From: Candidatus Bathyarchaeota archaeon
Lineage (GTDB): Archaea; Thermoproteota; Bathyarchaeia; Bathyarchaeales; Bathycorpusculaceae
Length of the DNA stretch: 64,000 nucleotides
NCBI GenBank assembly: GCA_026014735.1
Contig: JAOZHT010000001.1
Span: 496,001-560,000 of the forward strand
Direction of reading: 5' to 3'
Of this stretch, positions 54,751-63,659 are shown in pieces; positions within the stretch are counted from its first letter, which is position 1, and each line of letters begins with the position of its first letter. The notes under the pieces are model-generated. The model saw nothing but the letters and a program-made list of their open reading frames with translations, was not told the DNA's origin and made no database searches. A program made the position numbers and the translations under genes.

Positions 54751-55602
54751 GTGGCTCAGGTTGAAGTGGGCTCCGTCGAGGCGTATCTGGAGAACAGCGC
54801 GTATTCGAAGGTTAAGCGGATGCTTTACGAGGCAGTGGGTCTTGACTGTTCAGGCTACCGCGATGAGTATCTGCGTCGCAGATTCGAGATTCGCCTGCGC
54901 GTAACGGGGTGCGTCAGCTTTGGCCGATACATCACTTACCTGAGGCATCACCCAGAAGAGTATGCTTGTTTACTTAATGATTTAACGGTGAATTTCACCA
55001 GTTTCTTCCGGGACTCCGATGTGTATGATTATCTGGAAAAGAAGATTCTGCCTGAACTGCTGTCGAAGGGTAAGCCAGTGCGGATTTGGAGCGCCGGCTG
55101 CGCAAGCGGCGAGGAACCTTACTCGTTGGCTATGCTTATCCACAGGGTTTTAGGCGGCAAAGTAACTGGGGGCGCCGCATCTATCTATGCCTCGGATATC
55201 GATGCAGACGCGTTATCTAAGGCTAAGCGGGGGGTCTACTCTACTAGGCAACTGGGCGGAGTGGACGCGGCATGTCTGGAACGGTTTTTTAAGCCGGAAG
55301 GAGAAGGCTTCTTTGAGGTACGCGACGAGGTTAAATCGCTTATTCGCTTTGGCAAGTTTGATTTGATGCAAAAGCCGCTGCAGATGAACCTGGATCTGAT
55401 TCTGTGCCGTAACGTGATGATTTATTTTAGCCGCGAACGCCAGCAGCAGGTCCACATGAACTTCTTCCATGCCCTGCGCGAAGGCGGATACTTCATCACG
55501 GGCAAATCAGAGATCCTGCAGGGCCAGCCAGCACAGGTCTTCTCGGTGGTGGAGCCAGTGGTGCGGCTCTACCAGAAAAACACCAAAGCCAACCCATCAT
55601 AA
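54751..55602 (+). CDS. cheR: CheR chemoreceptor methyltransferase
   Basis: A 283-aa SAM-dependent methyltransferase: all-helical N-domain (YEAVGLDCSGYRDEYLRRRF), SAM loop IWSAGCASGEEPYSLAML and LDLILCRNVMIYFS. It methylates receptor glutamates. GTG at 54751, 10 nt after cheC. cheA and cheB are not in the window. A 37-bp piece of the gene is repeated after its stop. Confidence 0.92.
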   Translation: MAQVEVGSVEAYLENSAYSKVKRMLYEAVGLDCSGYRDEYLRRRFEIRLRVTGCVSFGRYITYLRHHPEEYACLLNDLTVNFTSFFRDSDVYDYLEKKILPELLSKGKPVRIWSAGCASGEEPYSLAMLIHRVLGGKVTGGAASIYASDIDADALSKAKRGVYSTRQLGGVDAACLERFFKPEGEGFFEVRDEVKSLIRFGKFDLMQKPLQMNLDLILCRNVMIYFSRERQQQVHMNFFHALREGGYFITGKSEILQGQPAQVFSVVEPVVRLYQKNTKANPS

Positions 55603-55623
55603 CGGCGCTGGGTTTCCTGACCG

Positions 55624-55660
55624 GATTCTGTGGCGTAACGTGATGATTTATTTTAGCCGC
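55624..55660 (+). repeat. 37-bp repeat of cheR behind its stop
   Basis: Matches 55398-55434 inside cheR (RNVMIYFSR region) with one mismatch, in direct orientation. Probably the rest of a second cheR copy or a short duplication. Confidence 0.65.
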
Positions 55661-55760
55661 CAAGTCCATCGCTGCTTCGCTTTCGCTGTTCCCTCTACTG
55701 CCGCCGGGCTTCGTTTGGCTGATATCTTAAATAGGCAAAACCTGCCACAAAGGGGTTTTC

Positions 55761-55931
55761 GTGTGCTTGCACAGACCTACCCCCCCTCTATATATAGCGA
55801 TCAAAATCTGCGTTAACTGTTTTTCTTTAGCAGTTGTTGTAGGGGGGAGCCGCCTTTACACAACACAACCCGCGGACTGAGTAAGGCATCGGCTGCTGCT
55901 CAGGGCGCCTCTCCCTCCCCTACATAAAAAG
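55761..55931 (-). repeat. Intergenic element, copy D (with middle insertion)
   Basis: On the minus strand it begins CTTTTTATGTAGGGGAGGGAG followed by GAGCAGCAGCCGATGCC, has about 85 extra nt in the middle with CTCCCCCC, and ends CTATATATAGAGGGGGGGTA plus hairpin TGTGC-AA-GCACA. Both halves match copies A and B. It fills the gap between cheR and the next gene. Confidence 0.6.
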
Positions 55932-55995
55932 ACACATAAGCAAACGTCGTTGAAGCGCAATCTAAACCCATCGCTACCAAACAGAAACGGTTTCT

Positions 55996-56559
55996 CTATG
56001 TGTACTTTAACTCGTAGCTATGAAACGGCAGCATTCCATCCTGACTGGACTGCTGATGCGTCGAGAACTCAAAGCTCAAAGTAAAACTCGCCTGAGGATT
56101 AGCCTGGCTTACAGTCACAGAGCCCGCTTCCTTGGGATACGCCAGAGCGCTCTGCAAATAAATCGGGTAAGGCTCTAACCCGCCCCGCGAAGTCAAAATC
56201 GACAACACAAAACGATTATAGCTCAGCGTCACCGCTTCCCCCGCATACTGTGCCTCAACCGTTAGCACAACCGTTGTGGTATCCGCTGCCTCATTGGTTT
56301 GTCGGCTGTGCTCGCTGTAGGTGACGGTCACGTTGTTGTCTGGGACTGTAACATAGGCGCCAGGCGGAGGCGTAACGGCTTGTGTAGGTAACGGGGTTGG
56401 CGTGGGCGAAGGTCGGGTTGGAATAGGGCTTGGCGTGGAATTAGGCGAGGCGTTGCCCCCGGGCGGCTGCCCATTCAGCGTCAACCCAACGATAACACCG
56501 ATCCCTAAAGCTAAGACGACAAGCAAAACAACAACCAAACCAACCCAAACCCTGCGCAT
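55996..56559 (-). CDS. Membrane-anchored DUF4352-like protein
   Basis: A 187-aa protein with an N-terminal helix (VVVLLVVLALGIGVIVGLTL), a Pro/Thr-rich linker (about residues 35-65) and a beta-sandwich part (YVTVPDNNVTVTYSEHSRQ, then LSYNRFVLSILTSRGG) resembling DUF4352 extracellular domains. The frame runs to 56664, but ATG at 56559 puts the membrane helix at the N-terminus. Role unknown. Confidence 0.7.
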   Translation of the reverse strand: MRRVWVGLVVVLLVVLALGIGVIVGLTLNGQPPGGNASPNSTPSPIPTRPSPTPTPLPTQAVTPPPGAYVTVPDNNVTVTYSEHSRQTNEAADTTTVVLTVEAQYAGEAVTLSYNRFVLSILTSRGGLEPYPIYLQSALAYPKEAGSVTVSQANPQASFTLSFEFSTHQQSSQDGMLPFHSYELKYT

Positions 56560-56695
56560 ACAAAAGAATGAACTCTGCCGCCTAATATCGTCTCCGAAAA
56601 CCGTCTGCCCAAGTAGTATAAAGCCTACTTTAACTCTTAAAAAGACAAAAAACTTATTACGCATAAACCATCATTACCTAAAACAGTGACTGACG

Positions 56696-56836
56696 ATGTT
56701 GCCCAAACACATGCCAACCTTGGAAGGCGAAGATGCAAAAAGATTCGCAGAGCAAGACAAAAAGCCGCTAAGTAGCCGGCAGAAGGAACATTTGCAGTCA
56801 TGTTTGGAGCTTTATAAGAAAAATCCTATAAAGTAA
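56696..56836 (+). CDS. Small antitoxin-like protein
   Basis: A 46-aa frame from ATG 56696 (or 56711) to TAA 56834-56836. The charged product (MPTLEGEDAKRFAEQDKK, then LSSRQKEHLQSCLELYKKN) looks like a short helical antitoxin. It sits 18 nt upstream of a GNAT gene. Small helical proteins preceding a GNAT gene are a known toxin-antitoxin layout, but the family here is not proven. Confidence 0.55.
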   Translation: MLPKHMPTLEGEDAKRFAEQDKKPLSSRQKEHLQSCLELYKKNPIK

Positions 56837-56854
56837 AACCGCCAATTGTGTTGT

Positions 56855-57386
56855 ATGGCTGCGGACTTGGATTTCAACCAAATAACTGTAAGGCAACTCG
56901 CTTTTGACGATGACCTATCCGCCTTTAAATTTGATCAAGAAGACCGCTTAGGATGCGACGATTTTATCCATAAAGAGGATGAAGGTAAACTCTTTCCAAA
57001 AACAAAGACAGGGAATAACCTATCTCTTTTCGTTCCATAAAAGTATAGTGGGCTATGTCACTTTAGCGATGTCAAGTATTTCTGAGAAACGAATGGGCAA
57101 GTTAAGGGATGATGTAAGCCTGAAATTCTATCCTAGTCTGCTTATTGGCAGATTAGCAGTGGAGAATGGTTGGCGCAGAAAGGGCGTCGGAAAATGCTTA
57201 TGCGGTTGGTGCTTGGGTGTAGCCATTACATTATCCGAGAAAGTCGGTTGCCGTTATGTAATTGTTGAAACTGATGAAGCTAACCTACGCTTCTATGAAA
57301 GTTGTGATTTTCAGCTGGGAAAAGCGCTCGACGAGGATAAAGGCCGAGCTATGTGGATGTACCAGCGAATCATTGACTCAAGGTAG
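56855..57386 (+). pseudogene. GNAT acetyltransferase with frameshift
   Basis: The first part (ATG 56855) reads ITVRQLAFDDDLSAFKFDQE, then DRLGCDDFIHKEDEG, and stops at about 57040 in its frame. The rest follows in another frame: QGITYLFSFHKSIVGYVTL, RLAVENGWRRKGVGKCL (the acetyl-CoA loop) and FYESCDFQLG. Between about 56980 and 57015 one base too many breaks the gene. Both parts join into one typical GNAT domain. It may be inactivated, programmed or an assembly error in an A-rich run. Confidence 0.65.
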
Positions 57387-57590
57387 TCATGATTTTATAA
57401 AGGAAAAAAGAGAGCCTGACGCGATAGAAGAAAGAAACCCCCGACGCTGGAAAAAGGCGCGGCTAAGTGCCTGTCCGTTTTTTTCTCTTTCTTTAGCCAC
57501 TTAAATGCCTACGCCGCGTGGTTTTCCTTCGTTTCCTTTAAATATTAGACTGTTGACTATGGATGTGCAAAAAGAAGGAATATCTTAAGT

Positions 57591-58031
57591 ATGGGTTCCA
57601 AGTCACCACGAGGCGAATTCGCCGCAAGGCAACTGAAGAAGAAGCGGAAGAATTTCCGTTGGCACGATAGGTACTTTAACAGGCGCATGTTGATGCTCGA
57701 CGAGAAAGTTGACCCTATGCAGGGCGCACCGCAGGCACGCGGGATTGTGCTCGAGAAGGTCGGTGTCGAGTCAAAGCAGCCAAACAGCGCCATCAGAAAA
57801 TGTGTCCGCACACAACTTATTAAAAACGGCAGAACCATCAGTGCGTTCCTCCCCGGCGACGGCGCCTTAAACGTCATCGACGAACACGACGAAGTCGTGG
57901 TGGAGGGCATCGGCGGCACCCGCGGCGGCGCCATGGGCGACATCCCCGGTGTCAGATGGAAGGTCGTTAAAGTAAACGGCACAAGCCTAAACGAGCTTGT
58001 GTACGGTAGAAAAACTAAACCGGCAAGGTAA
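57591..58031 (+). CDS. rps12: Ribosomal protein uS12
   Basis: A 146-aa uS12: opening [19 protein letters not shown], middle [20 protein letters not shown] and [20 protein letters not shown], the decoding-centre loops. Archaeal length. ATG at 57591. rps7 follows 5 nt behind; the usual rpo and EF genes are not next to it. Confidence 0.96.
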   Translation: MGSKSPRGEFAARQLKKKRKNFRWHDRYFNRRMLMLDEKVDPMQGAPQARGIVLEKVGVESKQPNSAIRKCVRTQLIKNGRTISAFLPGDGALNVIDEHDEVVVEGIGGTRGGAMGDIPGVRWKVVKVNGTSLNELVYGRKTKPAR

Positions 58032-58036
58032 TTGGT

Positions 58037-58627
58037 ATGGCACAAGCAACAGTAGCTCAACCCCAAGAGATTCTGCTCTTCCAGAAATGGAGCTTCAAAG
58101 ACATCACAGTCAAAGACATCGGCTTGCAGCGGTACCTCAACTTAACCCCGATGGTTGCGCCCCACAGCATGGGCCGCCACGAGCACCAACGCTTCCGAAA
58201 AGCCAAAGTCAACATCGTCGAGCGCCTCATCAACGGATTGATGCGCAGCGGCAAAAACGCAGGCAAAAAAGCCAAAGCAACCAACTTCGTTAAGGAAGCA
58301 TTCGAAATCATCCATGTCCGCACAGGCAAAAACCCAATCGAGGTCCTAGTGCAGGCAGTTGAGAACAGCTCCCCCGCCGAGGACACTACACGTATCAGCT
58401 ACGGTGGCGTTGTCTATCACCTCTCCGTAGACGTTGCTCCCCAGCGCCGCATTGACCTTGCAATCCGCCATATAACCGCGGGTGCACGGGCATCAAGCAT
58501 CAACAACCCCCGCAGCATACAGGAAACCCTCGCAGACGAGCTTATCTTAGCCTCCGCCAAAGACATCAAATCCGCAGGCGTCGCTAAACGCAACGAAATC
58601 GAACGCGTCGCGCAGAGCAGCAGATAA
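58037..58627 (+). CDS. rps7: Ribosomal protein uS7
   Basis: A 196-aa uS7 with the archaeal N-terminal extension and the core FEIIHVRTGKNPIEVLVQAV and QRRIDLAIRHITAGARASS. It nucleates assembly of the 30S head. Co-transcribed with rps12. Confidence 0.96.
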   Translation: MAQATVAQPQEILLFQKWSFKDITVKDIGLQRYLNLTPMVAPHSMGRHEHQRFRKAKVNIVERLINGLMRSGKNAGKKAKATNFVKEAFEIIHVRTGKNPIEVLVQAVENSSPAEDTTRISYGGVVYHLSVDVAPQRRIDLAIRHITAGARASSINNPRSIQETLADELILASAKDIKSAGVAKRNEIERVAQSSR

Positions 58628-58656
58628 ACAGCCATTTTTCCTTTCTTTCTTTTATT

Positions 58657-58842
58657 TTTAAGTTTTAGTCAACTGCATTTTCTGCAGCGTGGAGCATGCT
58701 TGACGAGGTTGACTTCTTTGGCGTAGTCAAGCATTGCCCAACGCATCATCTCGCTTTCGCTGGTGCCCAACTTTTTGGATAGTGCCGCTAAAATGTTCTT
58801 CTGCTCTTTGCTGAGCACTACCTTTACTATGCATTTCTGCAT
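58657..58842 (-). CDS. Ribbon-helix-helix-like microprotein
   Basis: A 61-aa frame from ATG (58840-58842) to TAA (58657-58659). The product (MQKCIVKVVLSKEQKNILAA, then LSKKLGTSESEMMRWAMLDYA) has a beta strand followed by two helices, the RHH/CopG pattern of small DNA-binding proteins, plus cysteines (PRCRK) in a basic tail. It is convergent with rps7. No toxin gene is adjacent. Confidence 0.65.
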
Positions 58843-58983
58843 CCTGCTGCCTTTCTCCCGTAGGCTCTTCTCCTTATGCCATCCCGCGAATTAACTGCCT
58901 GTACCAGCCGCTAGTAACCTATTGTATATAATGATTTCCCGCGCTGAATAACTCATATTAAACGTCCAACAAGACTACAGCAT

Positions 58984-60168
58984 CTATCGGGTATGGATCT
59001 CCACGATGTCGCCGTCGCCCAGTACAAAGCTAAGCCCCACCTTCTTGGGACTAAACGGCAACCGCTTAGCCCAAACCATCGCAAACAAAAAATTAGACAG
59101 CAACTCCTTATGGATGTTTTTAGCCAACTCATTTACGGTGGCGCCCTTACGCAACGCAAAAGGCCGCTCACTATGCACCTTCGCGCCGGGTTCCTTGGTG
59201 TAGATGCGGATGATCCCCAGAGAATCAAACAATGCGGCGCCCAATTCGGCAAGTCCGCTTTTTTGTTCACAGGACATCGCCACAACCGGCAGCCGGTTCC
59301 CCACATGCCGCTTAAGCCTCGTCAGGTTAGCTGCAGCGCCCGGTAAATCCAGCTTGTTAGCCACCACCACCGCGGGTTTATAGATGGTGTTTGCGTAGAT
59401 GGCGTCTTCGACGTCGTCAAGCGTGACTTCGCCGCTGATATGCACGATGGCGTCGCTGATGCGGTATGTATGCAGCAGCTCCTCCACATCGCGTACGCCG
59501 CAGCCCATCAGCCTGCCAACCACGATGATGCGCAGATGGGAACCTGCGGGGCGCCGCTCGATTTCTACGCGTCCACCGGTGGGTTTGCTGACTAAAACCC
59601 GGCTTTTCTCGAGTTCAGAAAGAATCAGCTCCAGCTGCTCCACGGGGTCGCGGCTTAAATCCAGCATCAGAATCATGCTGTCGGCGTTACGGGCTAATCC
59701 CAACGTGACGTTGCCGCCGGCTTTGCCCTCCGCGGCGCCCTCCATCACGGCGGGGGCTTCCACGATTTGGAACTGCACGTCTCGGAAGCTCATGATGCCC
59801 GGCACCGGTTCATGGGTGCTAAACGGAGTGGGAGTAACGAGGACTTTTGAGTTGGTGGTGGCGCACATCAGGCAGCTTTTACCCACGTTAGTCATGCCTA
59901 TCAGTGCAACCTGCGCGGAGGCGCCTTTTTCGATGAAGAGTTTGGGTCCGCCGCTGCTTTTGCCGGTGCCCTTGCGTTTTTTGTCTTCAAGGTCTGCTTT
60001 GATGATGGCGATTTTGCGTTTGATTTCGCCGCGGAGCTTCATTGTGCCTTTATGCTGGGGAACGTACTTTAGAAACTCTATCATCGCATCCATTTTTTCG
60101 CGTGGCGTGTGGGCAGCCTCTACTAGCTCCCATTTGTCCATGGCTTCAGGCGGCAGGTTAGTCGGCAT
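58984..60168 (-). CDS. DRG-family GTPase with TGS domain
   Basis: A 394-aa GTPase: G1 LIGMTNVGKSCLMCATTN, G3-like VEAPAVMEG (the usual DxPG is altered), G4 VVVANKLDLPG, and a TGS domain at the C-terminus (ALRKGATVNELAKNIHKEL...LGDGDIVEIHTR). DRG/Rbg proteins associate with ribosomes. The canonical Asp of G3 seems replaced by Glu. Confidence 0.88.
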   Translation of the reverse strand: MPTNLPPEAMDKWELVEAAHTPREKMDAMIEFLKYVPQHKGTMKLRGEIKRKIAIIKADLEDKKRKGTGKSSGGPKLFIEKGASAQVALIGMTNVGKSCLMCATTNSKVLVTPTPFSTHEPVPGIMSFRDVQFQIVEAPAVMEGAAEGKAGGNVTLGLARNADSMILMLDLSRDPVEQLELILSELEKSRVLVSKPTGGRVEIERRPAGSHLRIIVVGRLMGCGVRDVEELLHTYRISDAIVHISGEVTLDDVEDAIYANTIYKPAVVVANKLDLPGAAANLTRLKRHVGNRLPVVAMSCEQKSGLAELGAALFDSLGIIRIYTKEPGAKVHSERPFALRKGATVNELAKNIHKELLSNFLFAMVWAKRLPFSPKKVGLSFVLGDGDIVEIHTR

Positions 60169-60328
60169 AACGAACTCGCAGAATCATACGTGGGTTCGTG
60201 TTTAAGTCTATTTCTGCAGCCAAACCCAAAACTGGGCTCGTCGGCGGCTTGTGTTTGTGGCGTTGCAGTCACACACCTTTAAAGCGGTAGGCTGAACTAT
60301 CAATAGTTGGCAGTTTGGAGGTGAATTG

Positions 60329-60592
60329 TTGGTGGTTGAGATCGAAGTACGCAAAGCTGAGCCCCAATGCGAAAGCACCCAAAGCAGCATAGACATAAAC
60401 GAGATTGTAGGTAAAGTCCGGGATTTAATCGGCAACATCCGCGAGATGGGCAGCAGCGGTGAACCCATGAGCGTAAACGTGGAGGGCTTCAACGTGGCTG
60501 TGAGCAAGGACCGCGGCGAATACGAGTTTGCCCTCAAACTGAACTTGGTTTTTAAGCCCAAAACAATCGTTGACGCTAAATGCCCCGGGTAA
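60329..60592 (+). CDS. Small conserved hypothetical protein
   Basis: An 87-aa protein: a strand (VVEIEVRKAEP), a helix (DINEIVGKVRDLIGNIREMG) and three strands (MSVNVEGFNVAVS, YEFALKLNLVFKPK). The order resembles Trypco-type small partner domains, but I do not name a family. GGAGGTGA ends just before; TTG at 60329 has the best spacing (TTG 60326 and GTG 60332 are alternatives). The paralogous membrane protein gene follows 31 nt later. Confidence 0.65.
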   Translation: MVVEIEVRKAEPQCESTQSSIDINEIVGKVRDLIGNIREMGSSGEPMSVNVEGFNVAVSKDRGEYEFALKLNLVFKPKTIVDAKCPG

Positions 60593-60623
60593 AGGGTTTT
60601 TCTTGCTTTAAGGAAATAAGAAT

Positions 60624-61403
60624 ATGCTGTCTTCGCTGATTCTTCTGTCGCTATGTGGGGCAATCTGGTTCGCGTTCATCAACTTTTTTTCCTACAAAAT
60701 CAGCAAATACGTCGGGCGCCACAAAGCAAGTGTCCTCTCGCTCTTCGGCGGCGTAACCGCCACCTACGTGTTTCTAGATTTACTGCCCAGTCTTGAGCAG
60801 AGCAGCCAATACCTAAAGCAGATAGGCGGCAGCATCCCCCTGATTACCCTCTATGAAGACGCCATTTTTCTTGTGGTGCTGGTGGGGTTTCTGCTGTTTT
60901 TTGTCCTCGAGCATGCCGCCGTAAGGTCCCGCCGGAAAACCCAGATGGCAAGCGGCGAGGGGATAATGTATGCTCAAGCCTCAAGGCGCCTCTTTCTTCT
61001 GCACTTATTCACTGTGGCGTTTCCCTGCTTCATTTTTAGTTACCTGTTCATTTTTGAGCTCGAAGCGGGGGCGCTCTCAGCTGCCCTATATTTAACGGCG
61101 GTTTCTATGCACCTTTTTATCACCAGCGAAACCATGCTTGAGCATTATAAGCGTCTGCAGGCAACCTGGGGGCGATACGTGCTCTCCGCGGTCCCGCTGG
61201 TAGGCTGGGTTGCCTCCTTGTTTTTCCCTGAATCCATCGCTGAGGCATACGTGCTGCTGGCGTTTATTTCAGGGGTCATTCTCTATCATGCCATCCGCGG
61301 AGAATTGCCCACGACGCTCAGACGGACTAGTATCGTGTTTTTCTTGGTGGGCGCCTTGGTTTATGCGGCGATTCTAGTGGGGCATGCCATAATCAGCGCT
61401 TAA
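60624..61403 (+). CDS. Seven-helix membrane protein (paralogue of 4424-5212)
   Basis: A 259-aa membrane protein opening MLSSLILLSLCGAIWFAFIN, with FGGVTATYVFLDLLPSL, FLVVLVGFLLFFVLEHAA and FPESIAEAYVLLAFISG. It resembles the protein at 4424-5212 over its full length, which fixes the length expected there. Charged loops face both sides; no transport motif is recognised. Confidence 0.75.
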   Translation: MLSSLILLSLCGAIWFAFINFFSYKISKYVGRHKASVLSLFGGVTATYVFLDLLPSLEQSSQYLKQIGGSIPLITLYEDAIFLVVLVGFLLFFVLEHAAVRSRRKTQMASGEGIMYAQASRRLFLLHLFTVAFPCFIFSYLFIFELEAGALSAALYLTAVSMHLFITSETMLEHYKRLQATWGRYVLSAVPLVGWVASLFFPESIAEAYVLLAFISGVILYHAIRGELPTTLRRTSIVFFLVGALVYAAILVGHAIISA

Positions 61404-61521
61404 ATCCCAAGAGGCTTGCCTTCAACTATGATGTAGACGCAATTTTGGTCTCAAAATAACAGAAAAGGACTAAGGGCTATGGCTTTCGCTGGTAAACGGG
61501 TAATGTCGGTTTATGGGAAAA

Positions 61522-61701
61522 CTAGGCCGCGGCTAATTCTTGTGGGCGGAGCGCTTTTTTCTCTAATTCAAAGCATTCATCGCATAAGTCAGCGTCTGGT
61601 CGAACGAGGCGTCTTCGCATGATAACACGGGGATACTGCCTGCAGCTTCTAATCCAGTGCCACCTATCCGGCTCAGCTCCCTTTACAAACTCTTCAACCA
61701 T
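61522..61701 (-). CDS. 59-aa Cys-containing microprotein
   Basis: ATG at 61699-61701, 6 nt after GGGAG, opens a frame to TAG at 61522-61524. The product MVEEFVKGAEPDRWHWIRSC then RQYPRVIMRRRLVRPDADLC and DECFELEKKALRP has a CDEC pair and a further Cys; basic and Trp residues suggest binding to nucleic acid or a partner. It follows the histidine kinase gene by about 40 nt on the same strand and may be its partner. Confidence 0.65.
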   Translation of the reverse strand: MVEEFVKGAEPDRWHWIRSCRQYPRVIMRRRLVRPDADLCDECFELEKKALRPQELAAA

Positions 61702-61740
61702 GTATTTCTCCCAAAAAACACTATGTCAACAGCGGTATTT

Positions 61741-63477
61741 CTAATTTTTGCAGTCGAGCGGCAACTGCACTTGCATCACCGTGCCCTCGCCAAGCTTGCT
61801 TTCCACCGCGATTTTGCCGCCGTGCGCCTCCACGTTTCGCTTGCAAATCGCCAGCCCAAAACCCATGCCTTTGGCTTTGGTGGTGAATAGCGGCGACCAA
61901 AGCTTCTCTATGGTCTGCGCTGTCATGCCCTGCCCCGTGTCTTTAAAGCAGAAAATCACTGCTTCATCGATAACTTGGCTGGTTATGGTTAATTCGCCGC
62001 TGCTGGGCATGGCGTCGAAGGCGTTTTTTATGATGTTGGTGAAGCTGCGGCATATTTTCACCCTATCCACTATGATTCTAGGTGTATCTTGGGCTAGGTT
62101 CTTGACGGTTATGTGGGGGGGATGCTGTATCAGCGTCAGCGTCTCCACGATTAAGGCATGGGGGTTTGTTGGGTCAAGTTCTAGTCTGATTTCTTTTGAG
62201 TAATCCAGCAGGTCGTTGATGATTTTGTTTGAGTAGCTGATGCATTTGTCTATGCTTTCAAACATCGATAGGTCCTCGCTGTCGAGGCGGCTTAGATGTT
62301 TACGTTTAAGGTAGTAGGATGCGCCGCTGATGCCTGAGAGGGGATTGCGCAGGTCATGCCCCAGCATTCCCGCTAACTCGCCGATGGATGCTAACCGCTC
62401 GGAACGCAGAATCTTCTGTTCCAATTCCAGACGCTCCGTTAAATCATGAAGAATAAAGGCTGCTCCCACATCTTTTCCGTGGCTGTCAACCACAATTGAG
62501 CAGGATAGGGCACAGTGTTTCTGCTCTCCTGCTTTGGTTAAAAAGCGGATTTCATAGTTTCTTATCTCTCGGCAGCTTCTTAGTTGATTTAAAATACGCG
62601 GTGAAGCATCTGATTTGTCAACAAGCTTGCTTTGCCTCATTATGTCATAGATCGATTTACCTACCATTTCCGATTCAGTGTAGCCTGTTAATTCAGTGAG
62701 GGCGCGGTTAACCTTGACTATGTCGCCTTTAAGATTTAGTAGTATAACCGAATCTGGCATGGTTGAGAATATGTTTTCTGCAGCGATTTCGGGTTTAAAA
62801 ACGAATAAATCATGCCTTATCATGCCGTAGATAACAAAGAGGCTTGTTATGCTGCCTGATATGCTGCCTAGCCCCGGAAGGCTGATCTGCATTGCTGGAA
62901 AAAGCGAGTCCGTTAATACAGCCAGGATGGTGGGTACGCCAAAGCCGATGGCTACAAACTTGGTTTGGTTTTTCCTTGTTTTATCATCTACTCGCCTGTA
63001 ATAGTTGAGGTAGAGCAGAATTGCCATTAGCCCCGATGCGATTGCCCATATGCTGCCCATGGTTAAAGAAATCGAGTTGGTTGACAGCACCGTCACGTAT
63101 CCCCATGGCGTAAGCTCAACGGTGCCCATCCAATCTGTTGTTAAAGTCGCCAGTGAAAACACCAGAGGCGGCAAATATAGCAGCATATAGGTGAGTTTTT
63201 TCTTTATCAAGGTGTTTTCGGTGAATACAAGCGCAAAATGAAGCATTAACGCTGGAAGAAACGGCCAAAACGCCAGCGCCTTTGTCCAAAGCAAGGCATC
63301 CGCCACGGAACCTGCCTGAGCTTTCATGAAGGTACATAACGCCCAGTATCCGTTGGCAAACATCGCCACCATGAATAATCTGTTGACGCCGGATTTGCGG
63401 TTAAGCAAATATACACTTAGCCCTAGCAGAAAGGAGATTTCAGTAGCACATAGGGTTAGCAGTGCATATAGGTTCAT
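61741..63477 (-). CDS. Membrane histidine kinase with 7TM, PAS and kinase domains
   Basis: A 578-aa sensor kinase: an N-terminal seven-helix domain (YALLTLCATEISFLLGLSVYL...), a PAS domain (ILLNLKGDIVKVNRALTELTG), a HisKA helix with LAGMLGHDLRNPLSGISGAS and an ATPase domain with DTGQGMTAQTIEKLW and GMGFGLAICKRNVEAHGGK. The frame continues to 63612, but ATG at 63477 begins at the first helix. No response regulator is adjacent except CheY at 53.1 kb. Confidence 0.88.
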   Translation of the reverse strand: MNLYALLTLCATEISFLLGLSVYLLNRKSGVNRLFMVAMFANGYWALCTFMKAQAGSVADALLWTKALAFWPFLPALMLHFALVFTENTLIKKKLTYMLLYLPPLVFSLATLTTDWMGTVELTPWGYVTVLSTNSISLTMGSIWAIASGLMAILLYLNYYRRVDDKTRKNQTKFVAIGFGVPTILAVLTDSLFPAMQISLPGLGSISGSITSLFVIYGMIRHDLFVFKPEIAAENIFSTMPDSVILLNLKGDIVKVNRALTELTGYTESEMVGKSIYDIMRQSKLVDKSDASPRILNQLRSCREIRNYEIRFLTKAGEQKHCALSCSIVVDSHGKDVGAAFILHDLTERLELEQKILRSERLASIGELAGMLGHDLRNPLSGISGASYYLKRKHLSRLDSEDLSMFESIDKCISYSNKIINDLLDYSKEIRLELDPTNPHALIVETLTLIQHPPHITVKNLAQDTPRIIVDRVKICRSFTNIIKNAFDAMPSSGELTITSQVIDEAVIFCFKDTGQGMTAQTIEKLWSPLFTTKAKGMGFGLAICKRNVEAHGGKIAVESKLGEGTVMQVQLPLDCKN

Positions 63478-63659
63478 TAACGGTTGTCTCTGTAATCCAA
63501 AGATGCCTCTAAACGTAAAATAGCTTGTGTGTGAGCCAATAGGACTGACAGTAACTGCCTTGGGAAGTTGCCGCTTGCTGCATCTAATCAGCATGCTTTT
63601 TATTTGAGGCAAAAGAACTACTGTAACGGAATAAAAAACTCATAGTAGGCTGCATCGAT

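Noticed and set aside
55469-55816. 115-codon frame after cheR containing the duplicated RNVMIYFSR segment
   Set aside because: It begins inside cheR in another frame; the protein-like part is limited to the 37-bp duplication.
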